Shown one piece after another: positions 1 to 12,239 of a stretch of 64,000 nucleotides of DNA (position 1 is its first letter; each line of letters starts with the position of its first letter). This DNA comes from Straminergon stramineum (taxonomy: Eukaryota; Streptophyta; Bryopsida; Hypnales; Calliergonaceae), in contig OY987271.1 in NCBI GenBank assembly GCA_963920665.1, positions 2,606,501-2,670,500 of the forward strand, written 5' to 3'. Position numbers and translations under genes: made by a program. Below the pieces are notes generated by a model that made no database searches, was not told the DNA's origin, and saw only the letters and a program-made list of their open reading frames with translations.

Positions 1-585
1 AGTGGTAAGAGTAGCGAGATTTGACCACATTCTACTCCAATCCAAGGAACAATTCAAAACACACATACACACCTGCAATCCCAAAGACAAGCGCGCTAAT
101 CACAAGCACGCACAACACCGAGGACGCCATCGCCATCGTACTAATCAGCAAAATTCAAACCACCATCCACAAGCCCTCGGGTAAGGCCAGTGAAGCTTCA
201 GGTAACTTAAAGCTTTGAATGCAAGTTGGGTTACGGGAGCAATTAGTGATGGCGATCTTGCACAGGAAGATACCAAGGTATCTTGTCGAGTGGTACCGAT
301 TCCGACCGAGGCTGGTGCGCTGGAAATTGCCCAAGACAAGTGGCAGAAGCAAGGGTTGGCGAAACGGATCCACTCAGTAGCAACGAAGACTTGATTGGGG
401 GTGGGGGACTTCGGGATCGGCGCAAGCGGAGGAGAGTTCAGCCCGTCCATTGATCGGGAGATTCGGACTTCCGGGATTTTCCTCTTTGGACTTGGTGAAT
501 GGACTTGGTGAATGGACTTCATCTGGTTTGGAATCTTGTACGGCAGTGCAGAAAGCGATATGCTGGGGTGGAGTCACCACTCACC
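1..585. repeat. Duplicated ABP1 5' region, left copy
   Basis: Bases 1 to about 585 match 39999 to about 40562 in the same orientation with scattered substitutions and small indels, for example an extra copy of ATGGACTTGGTGA in the left copy. The segment covers the start of intron 1, exon 1, the leader and about 400 bp of upstream DNA of the ABP1-like gene. Similarity stops abruptly after GGAGTCACCAC in both copies. Small frame-changing indels between copies argue that the longer minus-strand reading frames upstream of the start are not coding. Confidence 0.85.
73..136 (-). CDS. ABP1: First exon of a second ABP1-like gene (partial, runs off left edge)
   Basis: This 64-nt block is nearly identical to exon 1 of the complete ABP1-like gene at 40070-40133. 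It encodes the same 21-residue signal peptide with Pro6 changed to Ser, and ends in the same phase-1 donor (GCAG then GTGTGTATG). Bases 1-72 would be the start of intron 1. The remaining exons would lie left of the window, so whether this copy is a gene or only a duplicated 5' fragment cannot be decided here. Confidence 0.6.
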
Positions 586-3398
586 AGTGGTGAAGCTATT
601 AAGGTAAACCTGCCTATGACAGGCAGAATTAGTGATCTGAACTGTTGCCATTAGCAAAATGATTCAGATTTTTTTTCCATACATAGACATATGTGAGAAT
701 TGAAGGAAGCAATTTAAAATTTATTTTTTAGACAATGTAAGAATTTTTTATGAATTTTTGAAGTGTACAGCCCAATTGGCCCAACAGAGTCTGTAGACGA
801 CCCCAAATCAGCAAAAAGGTTTTTCATAATGGTCATCTTACCACCTAAAGCAGTTACAACATTTTCTAACATGGCTACAACATTTCCTAACATGACCATG
901 ACATAAAGGAATAAAAAAATAGCTTTTTATGACCAATTTACACTTGAATGATGTAAGTGTCCTATGATAGTCACTAATAACTCCATGACCATCTCCCAAG
1001 ACAAGATTATGACCACAAATCAATCTAATGTAGTCCTAAACTCATTTATCAAAAAAATTTGCCATGGGTTGATGTAAGACTCTAATGGGTGGTTTTCTAG
1101 ATGATTGCATTAGGCAGTTTGCCTATCATGAGGTGCATTCTTTGGTGAGAAGGTTATGCCTATCATGAGGTAATTTTCCTTTAAAGTCATTCATGGGACA
1201 TCTTATGAATCTGGACATTCAATGGATGGATTTATGAATTTTTTTGAGAGCTTATTGTTGGAGCTATAGAAAACAAAGGACATGCATCCAAATGTTTTGA
1301 CAAAGCAATTTTTGTCTATTCTTCAAGAACATAACTAGCATGATCATTTGGTTATTCTTGATTGTTGTGCAAGATTTTGAATTAGTTCATATAAGGATGG
1401 GAAGAAAACGAATACTTGTAAAGAAAAAGATCTTATGTTTAGATTTTTCTCAAGCCATATTTGATATTGCCCAAAACACTTCAAATCTACGTCTCCCTTC
1501 TAAATGACTCATCATAGGGTTAATGCTTGAATCTATATTCTAATTTTTGCACACTTGTGCACATTTTTGCTTTTATCTTTGCAAATTGATGTCATTTACT
1601 TCAATTCCATCAAATTGTAGTAATGAAAAAGGTTATCTAGTTCAAATTCAAATATAACTTACGTACTTTGGATGAATGTAAAGCTATTCAAATTAAACAA
1701 TATCTAGAAGTAGTTGTTCATCATCTCAAATATGGACATTTGAGTATTTTGGAACTAAGAGTCTATTCATCTTGGATCCCACATATAGTCTATAGAGATT
1801 AGAAAGAATCGTCTAGAAAGCTCATTTAAGTTGCCTCTATGTATTGGTCACACTATTTGAAAAAAGGTTTGGTTGGCTTTATAGGTTAGGCAATCCAAAC
1901 TTGGAATGGATGGTAAACAAAATCAAGACCCATGGGATGAAGGGAGGACCATGTAGGGTTTTATTTGACTCTCCTTCTTGTTCACTTGATTGACAATTAA
2001 GAGTTTCAATTGCAATGGGAGATTTTGTCATATACAACCACTCTTTCTCTAAACTATTAACCCTAGAAGGACGGGCTAGTCATCGTGGAAATCAACCTTT
2101 TTGGTATTGTGTGAATTATTTGTTTAAACAAACTCAAGAGCACTCATTGGAGGTCAAAGTATTGCACAAGACCTATCCTTTTACACAAGGTTGCTAGTAG
2201 GCGAGCCTTTGAGCTTGTGAGTAGGAATTTTTGGGGGGAGAAAAATGGATGAGGGACCTATGACCGTGGGTCCAGGTAATTTTTTTTCTTCTAGAAATGT
2301 AGGTTCATTTTTCCAAAATTTAAGTTGTATACAAATAAGGTTATAAAATTTTTTATAGCAATAATCGATTGTATTTGATTTTGATAGCAATTACGCAATG
2401 CAAAAGTATAAATGAAAATTTAACACACCTAAGATGTAGTTATAAAATACACAAATCCAAACTTAATGAGAATGAACATATGAATCTTGAAAAAGTCAAG
2501 AAAACTTATCATGGTAGTAACATCCAATGTTGTAGTTGCTTCAAATTTTTGAATTTTGTTTATTTTAGCCTTACTGGTGAGAATAGGATGTAGATCTAGT
2601 TTAATTTCCCTTGAAAGATGTTACATAGATAAATATTCCATATGAAAAGCTAATAGGCATGTAGAAAGATTTGAACAAGCTAAGATCCAAAGTAAATCAA
2701 ATAGATGGATGCACATTTTCAAGTGAATAGTTGCAATCTTTCTTCTTGTCTTTTAGAAGATTGTATGTCTAAGAGTCGAATAGCTCTCAAACACTCTTAT
2801 TTTGTGTCTAAAGTCAAATACTCAAGCATAAGCTTTGCTTAAAAAACAATTTGTTGCCATTACTATTAATATAAATTATTTTTTTTTTTCAAATTATTTG
2901 TGTGGCAATTTTTCCGGGGGAGCCAACTTCATAGGTAGTGAGCTTGGTGTATCAAGTTTAATTGATGGTGAAGTTGCAGGGAGGTTATCCTAGTTGTGCA
3001 AGTTCAGCCAAATTGCAATTGTGAGTCAAGTTGCTTGTACTATTGTGTGGGTAAGAATTGTAGATTGATCAATTCGTTTCAATTGAGTTGGCTTGATTAT
3101 TTATTTAATTACTAAGTAGATAACAGTAAGTTAATTGTTCATTGAATAATTTAAACAAATTAACTGTGAAGTGTGGATTCAAGTTGAACTACTAGTTTGT
3201 GCATTATTGATGGTGAGTCTAATTAACCGATTCAGTATATGTATGGATAATTAGGCGGGTAGCCAATGTGATTTATAAAGTGTAGTGTAAAGTCTGTGAA
3301 TCAACTTGTCCAGTGATTCCAGTATCTAATTGATCAAAGGGACTAATTGATTATCGTGAGGATATTCCAGATTATATATATATTCATAAAATTGATTC
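586..3398. other. AT-rich intergenic DNA, no supported gene
   Basis: No reading frame here looks real. A 60-codon plus-strand stretch at 2015-2197 and the stop-rich frames before it (about 1200-2000) could be the remains of an old transposon ORF, but no family was recognised. Confidence 0.5.
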
Positions 3399-3402
3399 TT
3401 AA

Positions 3403-4366
3403 CCCCTAAAGGACCATTTGTCCCCTCGGGGGACAATTTGGGTCCATACAAGTTCCTACTGTCTTAGTTTTTAGTGATATTTTTTGAAATTTTATGAGGT
3501 TGAGTATTTATGCAAGAGCTTTGTGAAAATATATTTTTTATTTTAATCGATCCCCAGGAACAAAAGTTATGGTATAATAAGCAAAAATAGAGTTCAATGG
3601 GCAGCACCAAAAAAATCACTGAAAGTCAACATAATTTTTTTTCAAATTTTTTTCTTAAAGATTATATTTTTGTCTACATGTGAAGCTTTGTTTCATTCAA
3701 TTTGGACTTATAATGAGAAAGTTATGGACAATCTTAGTTTTTCGGGCAATCTAAGCACACTAGAAGAAAATTGCCTCGTAGTTTTCTTCTAGTGGCATCT
3801 TCTTGAAAAAATAACTTCTGGAATTCATTTTTTAATGCAATTTTTAGAATTTTTCTAAAAAAATTGCTAGACAAGGTTAGATTCTCTTGCTAGAACAATC
3901 TCACTATTGGAATTATTGTGATTCAATTCCATCTAAAAACTATTAACAATTTAGTTTTTTCTTCAATCTTGAATCTACCTCTTCTTAACAATTTTTTAAT
4001 GAGTGAAAATGAAGTGATTTTTTTCCAATTTTTTTTTGTAGATTCTCAACTCAACTATTTAACATAAATAAGTAGAAAATCAAAATCCGTAGTGCAAAAA
4101 ATTTGAACTAAAAAGATTCAAAGCCAAAAAATCTAGTCAAGTGAGGTGCAAAAAAATTTGTTTTCTTCACTTTAAATGCATATATCTTGCAATTTGCTTA
4201 GTCAAAGTTTCTGAAATTTCTTCCATGTATTTATATACTAGTCAAGTATAAGATCTTATGGTTGGATATGCAAAAAATAACAATTTTTAATGTTCTTTTC
4301 TCTTTCCAATAGAAATGACAATTTTGAGTGTTTTTTGATAGGAAAAACACCTTGGTCCTTTAGGGG
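3403..4366 (+). mobile_element. TTAA-flanked TIR element, copy 1 (piggyBac-like MITE)
   Basis: The 964-bp element starts CCCCTAAAGGACCA and ends TGGTCCTTTAGGGG, a 14-bp terminal inverted repeat. TTAA lies on both sides (3399-3402 and 4367-4370). The interior is very AT-rich and non-coding. It shares its interior with the copies at 31826, 37674 and 44173, for example an AAGATCTTATGG block near the right end. TTAA targets and CCC-type ends are hallmarks of piggyBac; no transposase is present. Confidence 0.85.
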
Positions 4367-4370
4367 TTAA

Positions 4371-6229
4371 ATAGGCAGGTAGCCAAATCAAAATTTCAAG
4401 TTATGTGTAAGAAACTGCAAATTTATTTGCTTGATAGAATTGGTGAATTTCTATGGACTAATTGCATTGATGAATTATGTATATATGTTGTGTGTGGAAA
4501 TTGGATACTTGATTTAGTCTAATTGCAGTAAATTTGGTGAGCAACTTACAGATTAATTGTGTATGTCTAAGATGTGGATAACATCTATTTGTCAATTTGC
4601 TTGTGTTAAATTTTATGTGCAAGAGCAATTAGCTTATTAGCTCAATGTGAATAGAGAATTGTGTTGGTCAAATTAACTAGATAATGTGGTAGGCTCGGTT
4701 AGAGTAGTGTAACTAGTAAATCCAATAGTCTTGCATTTGGAGATTAGTGTCAATAATGGTCAATTTATCTTAGTCAAGTTGTGGAAGTTGAACCTATGGT
4801 GTAAATAGTATAGTCCAATTGGCGAATAATTTACAGTTAAGGTGAATTAACTTAAGCAATTGAGAATAAAAAGCCAATTCCAAAATTGGAAGAATTTGAT
4901 GCAAGATCAAGTAATCTACGAGCAAATTGGGTCAATTATCATTATCAATCTTTGTTAAGTTGACACATGAACTATGAGTCTTGCATCTATTTGACTAATT
5001 TACAATATTGACACCATTACCAGTGTCAAGTGGATAAGCACATTGTTCGCTCTAAAAGACAAATCAATCACGGCGAGTAGTCAGAGAAAGCACGGTCTTA
5101 GGTACTGGTCTAGTAGTCATGTGGTCATTGGTCTCCAGTCGTGACAAATTGATTAAAGTAAAGCTTGGATAAAGCTAAAGACAAATTGATTGGAAAAGCT
5201 AAAGCTATGGGTTTGACATGAAGAATAAATTGACTAAACCAAGAATGGAATCATAAACTTTTCATGCTTTACATACTAGGCAAATTGATAGAAAATATAG
5301 ATTTGATATTTGCATTCTAAATTAGCAATTAGGCTAATAATATAGCACGGACTAGAAGAGGGAAAATAAAGAGGAATTAAAGTAATAAATAATTTTCCTA
5401 ACAGTTTATTGTATTTCAAATATATATTTCGGTACATTTGATTACGTTGATAGTGCATGCATTGTCAAGACAAATTGATCAAACCTAAGGAATTGACCAG
5501 AGGATTTGCCCTGAGCCAAAAGCACACTATATAGGATGGGGACCACATACATGGAGTCTATTATAAATAGCATTGGGGATGGACTGAGATTATTTGACTA
5601 AGAGGTATGGGTTTCTTTTGTTAAAACTTCAAAACAAATTATAAAACGAAGTAGATAAATATTCAAAATACGAAAACAAGTGACCTTAGTCAAGCAAATG
5701 TTAGACTTATTGACCTTTCCTTAGGAATTACCCCCCTATACTATATTTCCCTGGGTTTTGTCAAGTAGGCAAAATTTCCATTATAAATGTCGAAGGCAAG
5801 TAGAGACAATTCATACCCATCCACTTATTCTTCACCATTTTGTATGTTTGAAATAATCCGGCAATATTGTTTTTTGAATAGGCACACCATAAATAAAACA
5901 TTATCATGCAGTTGTGGTCTATACATGCATGTCTACAAAACTACATGCTGATTGAAGACCCTAATACTCCTCTGAATTCCACAACAATACTGTAGTTGGC
6001 GGATAAGACACCCCCAACATAGACAAATTTTTTTGGCAATCAAAAAGCATGATGTCTACTCTCGGCCTCTAATTTTACTACACTATTATTATGCAAGACT
6101 TCCCTATTGACAACTACAAACATGTAGTATTTAATAAATTTAATAAACAACCCATACAATGTTCATATCAATGACCTTATAAATGAATTTGCAATTTAGA
6201 ATCCAAAACATTTACCTTCTTCAAGAACT
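4371..6229. other. AT-rich intergenic DNA, nothing recognised
   Basis: No convincing gene. Recurrent short words such as CAAATTGAT and AATTGATTG give it a monotonous look, but no period or element boundary could be fixed. Confidence 0.45.
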
Positions 6230-6808
6230 CTATTACCTTAGTGTATTATATTGGAGTCTCGAGCTCCATGTTCTCTATGAGATCCTCCTCAGAGATGTTG
6301 AGGATTAATTCTTCAGTGTTGTCCACCTCATTTTCACTGAGAACAATAGTTTGTGTCCTATGAACAATCACTTCTTCTATCACCTCTGAGAGTGTCGCCT
6401 TCCTCTTCACTCTGCTCTAAGATCCACCTTGCATTTGAAAGCCATGATCCAATGTGGAAGACGCCACCATTAGACTTTTTATGCCTCAGTCCTTGGCCTT
6501 CTCTTCGTCTCTTTTTCTGCCAATTTTGCCAATTGCTCCACTTTTTTTCCCTTTATAGTTAGGATATCTAGAACCCAAGCTTCTTTCTTCTTATCAATAG
6601 CGTCCCTCCTCGCAATGACCTTCCTCTTTTCTTTGTCTATGAGTCTTGTAAACTCATCAACCTCTAAGTCAATAGCGTTGAGGCCTTGAAAGGATTTCTG
6701 CAGCTTTACCTCCAACATATGAGTGAAGGTGACATTGCAATCCACGTACCACCCTCCACTACAAAGATGAGCTATTGTGTAGGTGTGCAATTGGTTTGAA
6801 GTATACAT
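6230..6808 (-). pseudogene. Degenerate reading frame of unknown function
   Basis: On the minus strand a 109-codon frame (6808-6479) is rich in Lys, Glu and Arg with coiled-coil character (DEFTRLIDKEKRKVIARRDA). Similar composition continues past stop codons to about 6230 (KRKATLSEVIEEVIV). Plant transposon accessory ORFs often look like this, but no family is recognised. There is no intact start-to-stop gene. Confidence 0.3.
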
Positions 6809-6810
6809 GC

Positions 6811-8224
6811 ACTCCGTTGAACTATAGTCTAACCATGTAGATAAGAACAGAGGAAGATCTTTCTCAACGATTATACCTTTTGCTTTAAACTCAAGCTTGA
6901 AGTAACTCCAGGAAATAAATGAATAGTCATTAGAAACAAGTTTGGAACTTCAAAATTAAGGCAAAATGATTCCTACATTATTATATATGATAAATAAAGA
7001 TTGAGAATATTAATAGGAATGGAAAGAATTTAATAAGGAAATACTTTGACAACAATATCAGTCTTAGAACCACTAGAACATCTTGGAATTTAACAAAAAA
7101 TTTGGTAAACTATTTTGAGTTCCTAATGGTAAGGTGTAGAAACGAACATGTAACTAATGAACATCATCATAAGATTTGGTGTCATATAATCTATATAAAA
7201 GCTCCCAATATATTCTAGAAGTGTGGGTGATATATAATGGCTTGTGTCAGCACTTCTCAATAGAGGACATGGGTGATTGGAAGAAATACTTGTCCTATTT
7301 TTTGTCCCCTTGTTCTCAAATGGGTGTTTTTCTACTCATAGATTTTGCATTGTTTTATTGTTTGGCATGAAATTTGGAATGAAGGTTTATACAATAGTTG
7401 CAAACATTGAATAATTTTTTCAAATTTTTCCAAATTAGTTTACTATTCTTAAACTGCCCTCAATTGGATGTCTACCTTGGCCATTTTGGAGTTTTTAGTC
7501 CTATTTTTAATCCAAAATTGCACATTTGAAGCCAGAATTGGACATGTTAGAGGTTCATTAACATTACAAGGATTTACGATGAGTTTTTATGAAAATAGCA
7601 ACATGTTGGTTGTACACATGGGGTCAAAGTCACCTTCCTTCATGCAAAGGCTAGGAAGAGGGAAAAAATTTCCTACATGAATTTTTTGATGCAATGTGAG
7701 CACAATCTTCTCTAGCAAAAGGAATTTTTTTTGAATTAATAAAAATAAAAAAGGTCCGCAAACCCCTATTCTACTATTTTTTTGCTCCCAATGGCTCTTG
7801 TAGTATCCCACAATAATTTATAGTACTATATAATACTGAATCAATGGTTTAGATTTGCAGGCTTCTCGAATCAATGGTTTAAATCTACTGGTGCATTGTC
7901 GACACACAATATCGGTGGTTTTCTATAGTATTGTTAGTCCTATCGCTAGGAACTGCATTTTTATGGTAGCAAATTGCTCAATGCCATGTAAATCTTCATT
8001 TGAAGCCATTGAAACCTCAATCAAAAATTAATACAGAAGTAGTATTCTTTCTCACTATGGATTATTTATTGTTTACACATTTTTGATGAAAGAAAATATA
8101 GTATCTTAAAGCTCTCAAAAGACCATTGTCCTCTCTCAATGACTAAATGCTAGATAAAAATTAGTTCATCAAAAGAAAAATTACTATATAAGAATCCTAA
8201 GAAAATAGATGAGAAGCTAGGGTT
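6811..8224. other. AT-rich intergenic DNA, nothing recognised
   Basis: Only short overlapping frames on both strands; none has a recognisable domain or a plausible gene structure. Confidence 0.45.
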
Positions 8225-8361
8225 GCTATTTTGTAAGCATGTGAGCATGAGCTTGTGAGTCTCTAAGTGTATAATTTTTTAGAGATTCCATCTAAAAGTT
8301 TTGGTCAAGATTTATATTTTTTGGTAAATTTTAGTACTTCTTATTGTGATCCCTTGAACAA

Positions 8362-8744
8362 CCTTGATGTGTTACTTATTGCTGTTATTGGACTTCGCTA
8401 GATTTTAAGAATAAAAAATTGGTGATTAATTAGGATTTGTTTGAAATTGATTGAGATTGTTTCATAGAGAATTTGATTTTTATAGTCACTCCCCTCTTAT
8501 TGTTGGTTACCTCTCAACGTTGAGAAGAGCCCTCTAGCTATGGGAAGAATTTTTTTTTAAATAAAAATAAATCCTCGCATTGGGGGGCTCTTCTCAACAT
8601 CCAGAGGTATCCAACAACAAGAGGGAAGTGATTATATCACAATGGAACAACCTTAGTCGGTTTCAAACAAATTCAAATAAATAACCCATTTTTTTCTTCT
8701 TAAAATCTAGCGAAGTCCAATAAGTAGCACATCAAAGTAGCAAG
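8362..8744. repeat. Fold-back inverted repeat
   Basis: Arms of about 170 bp (8362-8540 and 8584-8744) are imperfect reverse complements around an A/T-rich loop. Shared blocks include CTACTTATTGGACTTCGCTA and TTGAGAAGAGCCC. A transcript would form a long hairpin. Confidence 0.75.
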
Positions 8745-9400
8745 TGTTCAATCCTCCTCTTGGCACCATAAGGTCCCAAGCAACAAGAGGGGAGTGATTA
8801 ACCAAATAACCATTTGATCAAAGATAGAAGAATTGGTCAATTGGACTGCTAGGAGATCCTAGAAGAGGATAATGATCAATGAATCAACAATTTGGTGTCA
8901 CTAAGCTCATTCCTTACAAAAATCATCCCTACCAAGTACGAACCAAATATTTTCTTCCAAAATCTTAACAAGTTCAATTACCAACACATCAAGACAAAAG
9001 TGTAGGTATCTCCCATTAGCCCTAAGAGGATCCACACTACTAGAAGATAGTGATCAATAAAAATGAAATTTGGTGTAGCTCACTTCTTTCTACACATAAT
9101 GAATTCCTATTGACAAATTTTCTTTTCTAAAATCTAAACAAGTCCATTGACTTGCAAATCAAGAAGGAAGTGTCAATACCCTCCCATTGACCCTGCGAAG
9201 ATCCATCATGCTACAAGACACTAATCAACTACAACTTATTTCATTGTAACAAAGATCATTAGTTATAAAAATAATTCTTATCACCAAATTTTTTTCTCTA
9301 TTAATCTAAACAAGCTCAAAAACAATGCATCATGAGAAAATTATTGGAACCCTCCCATTAGCCCTGAGAGGACCCATGCTGTTATAGTATAGTGATCAAC
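8745..9400. repeat. Degenerate tandem repeat, unit about 170 bp
   Basis: The phrase 'AAATCT..ACAAG..CA' followed by 'CTCCCATTAGCCCTGAGAGG' and then 'AGTGATCAA' recurs about every 170 bp (near 8960-9055, 9130-9225 and 9300-9390). The unit is also related to the arms of the adjoining fold-back. Confidence 0.6.
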
Positions 9401-9730
9401 CAATATTCTATACAAATTTGTTTCCATCTCCATTCATCTTTCACATCAATTGAATTCATCATTTTCATAATGTATGATTCTAATATTTTAGAAAACATAG
9501 AAAATTATTATTTTCATCTAAATTCTACATAACCACGATAATAGGTCCACGATAATAGGTCCATGGTAAAGGTACTAAAATTTATTAAAAATGATAAATT
9601 TTGACCAAATTTTTTTAATGGAAGATATTTTAAAAATATTATTAAGTTTTCTAATACTTCTTCAAATTTCTAAGCTCAAGACTCACATAATCCCTACTCA
9701 ATGCTCATGCTCACATACTCACAAAATAGC

Positions 9731-12239
9731 ATCGTTGGATGATAAGCTATTGAATACACTTTTGAAAACAATATGGTCTACATTCTAAACTTAAGTCTTT
9801 GTATTGTTCACAATGTGAATGAGAAAGGTCAAGAAAGCTCATAAAGATGGATACAATCAAGTATGTTCAAGAAAATTTATTTTATTGAAATAGTTTGTAC
9901 TATTATAGCAAACATATGAAAATTGATATCACACTCTGATGTCCATTGGCCAATAAAAAGTGCAAGAATCCATGGAAGAATTAGTTGATTGAAATCATAG
10001 ATGATAGATCAATAAGGAAGAAAAAATTGTAGGGTCGCTACTATTTGTCAACAAAGATGGATATAATCAAGTGATATCTCATTTAGAGATTGATCCATCA
10101 TTGCCTCTATAAACAAAATATAGGGATACTAGTGTTAGGTTCTAGCCTTCTGATCAAAACTTGTAGATATACAATAGATTGACAGATCATGAAAAATATT
10201 AACAAAAGCCTATGAGGGAGGAGGAACACGATAATTAGTAAAAAAATGATTAACAACTAGAGGACTTATAGAAAAAGAGAAATCAAAGGATGAATCAATT
10301 TCGATTTGCAAAAAAGCAACTTGAAAAGACGGCACAAAGAACATTTCGAGTAGTTGTTTTTGGAGTTTCAATCAACTATTCATTGATGAAAAAATAAGAT
10401 GGACAACCATATGATGTAGACAATGAACTAGATGTCTAGTAGATAGTATGCTCCTTCAGGGAACGGTCTTTTTGTCAAGAGTGTCGACTGATAAGAAGAC
10501 TATCTTGCATGGACAAACTGTTTCTCCACCAAAAGGGACGTGTAGTAGATGGACCATCTATTTGACAAACCTTCTATCCAATCAACAATCTTCCCATCTA
10601 GTCAACAAACCTTTTGTCTAGTCGATGGACCTCTTGCCAATTGACGGACTTCTCATCCAGTGGATTGAACTATTGAAGGCCATTCAGTTGATGAATCTTT
10701 TGTCCAATAGTCATCCAACTATCGATTGGACAAATTGAAGGATGGAATCAACGAACTTCATTAGCTTTTTCTTATCTTAGGATAATCCAAAATTACTATG
10801 CACAAAAAAATTTATAATTTTTTTTGGTCATCAACATTTGGTCACAATCCTTATATGTTATGATGCGTCTCGATAGATGTTGATAGACATTTGGATGGAA
10901 AAAGTTAGTGGCATGTTGAGATAGAAAACCGTGTTGTAATTTGTAAACTAACAAAAAATATTGTTTAAATTTGGGAACGTCAATTCTACTTGGGCAAGAG
11001 CTGGGGTAAGGGTGGGGTCCATTGTTCATTCGTTGAACACCTTTGTTTGCTTGTAAGATTACACTTCAACTTATGCTACACGAATTATTGTGTACTACAC
11101 TTTTGCAATTATGCATCAATTTCTAGATTCTGAGTTTCCCTCTTTCAGAGTTCCAACCATCATGGAGTTCCAACATTCTAGGTCATTCACTTTGGGTAAT
11201 TTAATGTATATACTAATACACATGAGTTAGAGGATATTTGATATGGGGCTATTTACCTTCATTATGGCATTTATGATAATATTTTTACATAAAAGTTACA
11301 AAGTTTTATTTCCAATATGTTATATTTTTTTATAAATTCACTCATGCAGTTTTAAAAGAGAGCTACTTAGCATACAAAATTTCACTATGCCAATTTTTCC
11401 TGCTCCTACCTTTGTTTACAATTTTTCTTTCTCTCTACTATATGAAAGTATTTTAGGGCACACACCATGAAATGAACACTAATCAATTCAATTCAAGTGC
11501 CATTGACCAAGTGGCGGTTTTAATAACAAATTTACCATTGAACACCTCAAAATCCTCACTAAAACTATCTTGCGAACATCCCCTTCAATATGAGTGTGTA
11601 GGTGTGTTTAACACATGTGGCCTCAAAGGTTAATGTTAAATGGACTACAAATTCTATCCTAGTATTGTACAATTTTCAAGTCATTGAATCCACTAAGGAT
11701 AACCTCCCCATTTGTGCAATGTGACAATTTTTGCCATTTGCAATCAATTTCTTACAATTACACTTAATTTTTATTTATTTATACACTATTAGTAATGCAA
11801 CACAATTTTATTCAACCACCTTTCATTGTAGATTTTCTTGATTGTGTCCATTTTATCATCCATATGAAATTATTTGTCCTTGTCTATACTCACAATGCTA
11901 TGAAAAATTTGCATTGGCCTCATTTGTTAAGGCTAACTTATTTATAAAATTTCCTACTACATGATGTTTTATGTAGCATAATTATATATATTAGAGTATG
12001 TGAAATTCTATGGACCTTATAGTAATCCTATATATTATATAAATTTTTCCCTTTTTGAATGGAATGGACTCTATGTTTTAACCCATGTAATTTTCCAAAA
12101 CTCAAGAGTGATCTTCCTTACTAGGCAAGATGACTCATTTGTTTCCTTGCTTTTGTAAGTATGGCCTTTGTTCTTGCAATCTAAGGGGTTCAACTACCAA
12201 ATTTCCTCCACTATTGTTGCTGGCAATGCTTAAGGCTCT
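9731..12239. other. Intergenic DNA with one short tandem stretch
   Basis: No gene seen. At about 10540-10720 a degenerate unit of roughly 30 bp recurs, with phrases such as CTAGTCAACAAACCTTTTGT and CTAGTCGATGGACCTCTTG. The rest is AT-rich and featureless. Confidence 0.45.

Larger units (their letters stand above)
8225..9730. mobile_element. TIR element with internal fold-back and tandem repeats
   Basis: The left end reads GCTATTTTGTAAGCATGTGA and continues GCATGAGC. The right end, read inward, is GCTATTTTGTGAGTATGTGA then GCATGAGC, giving an inverted repeat of about 30 bp. Inside are a fold-back (8362-8744) and tandem units of about 170 bp (8745-9400). A 239-bp element at 31259-31497 has related ends. 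No target duplication was certain and there is no coding sequence, so it looks non-autonomous. Confidence 0.6.
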
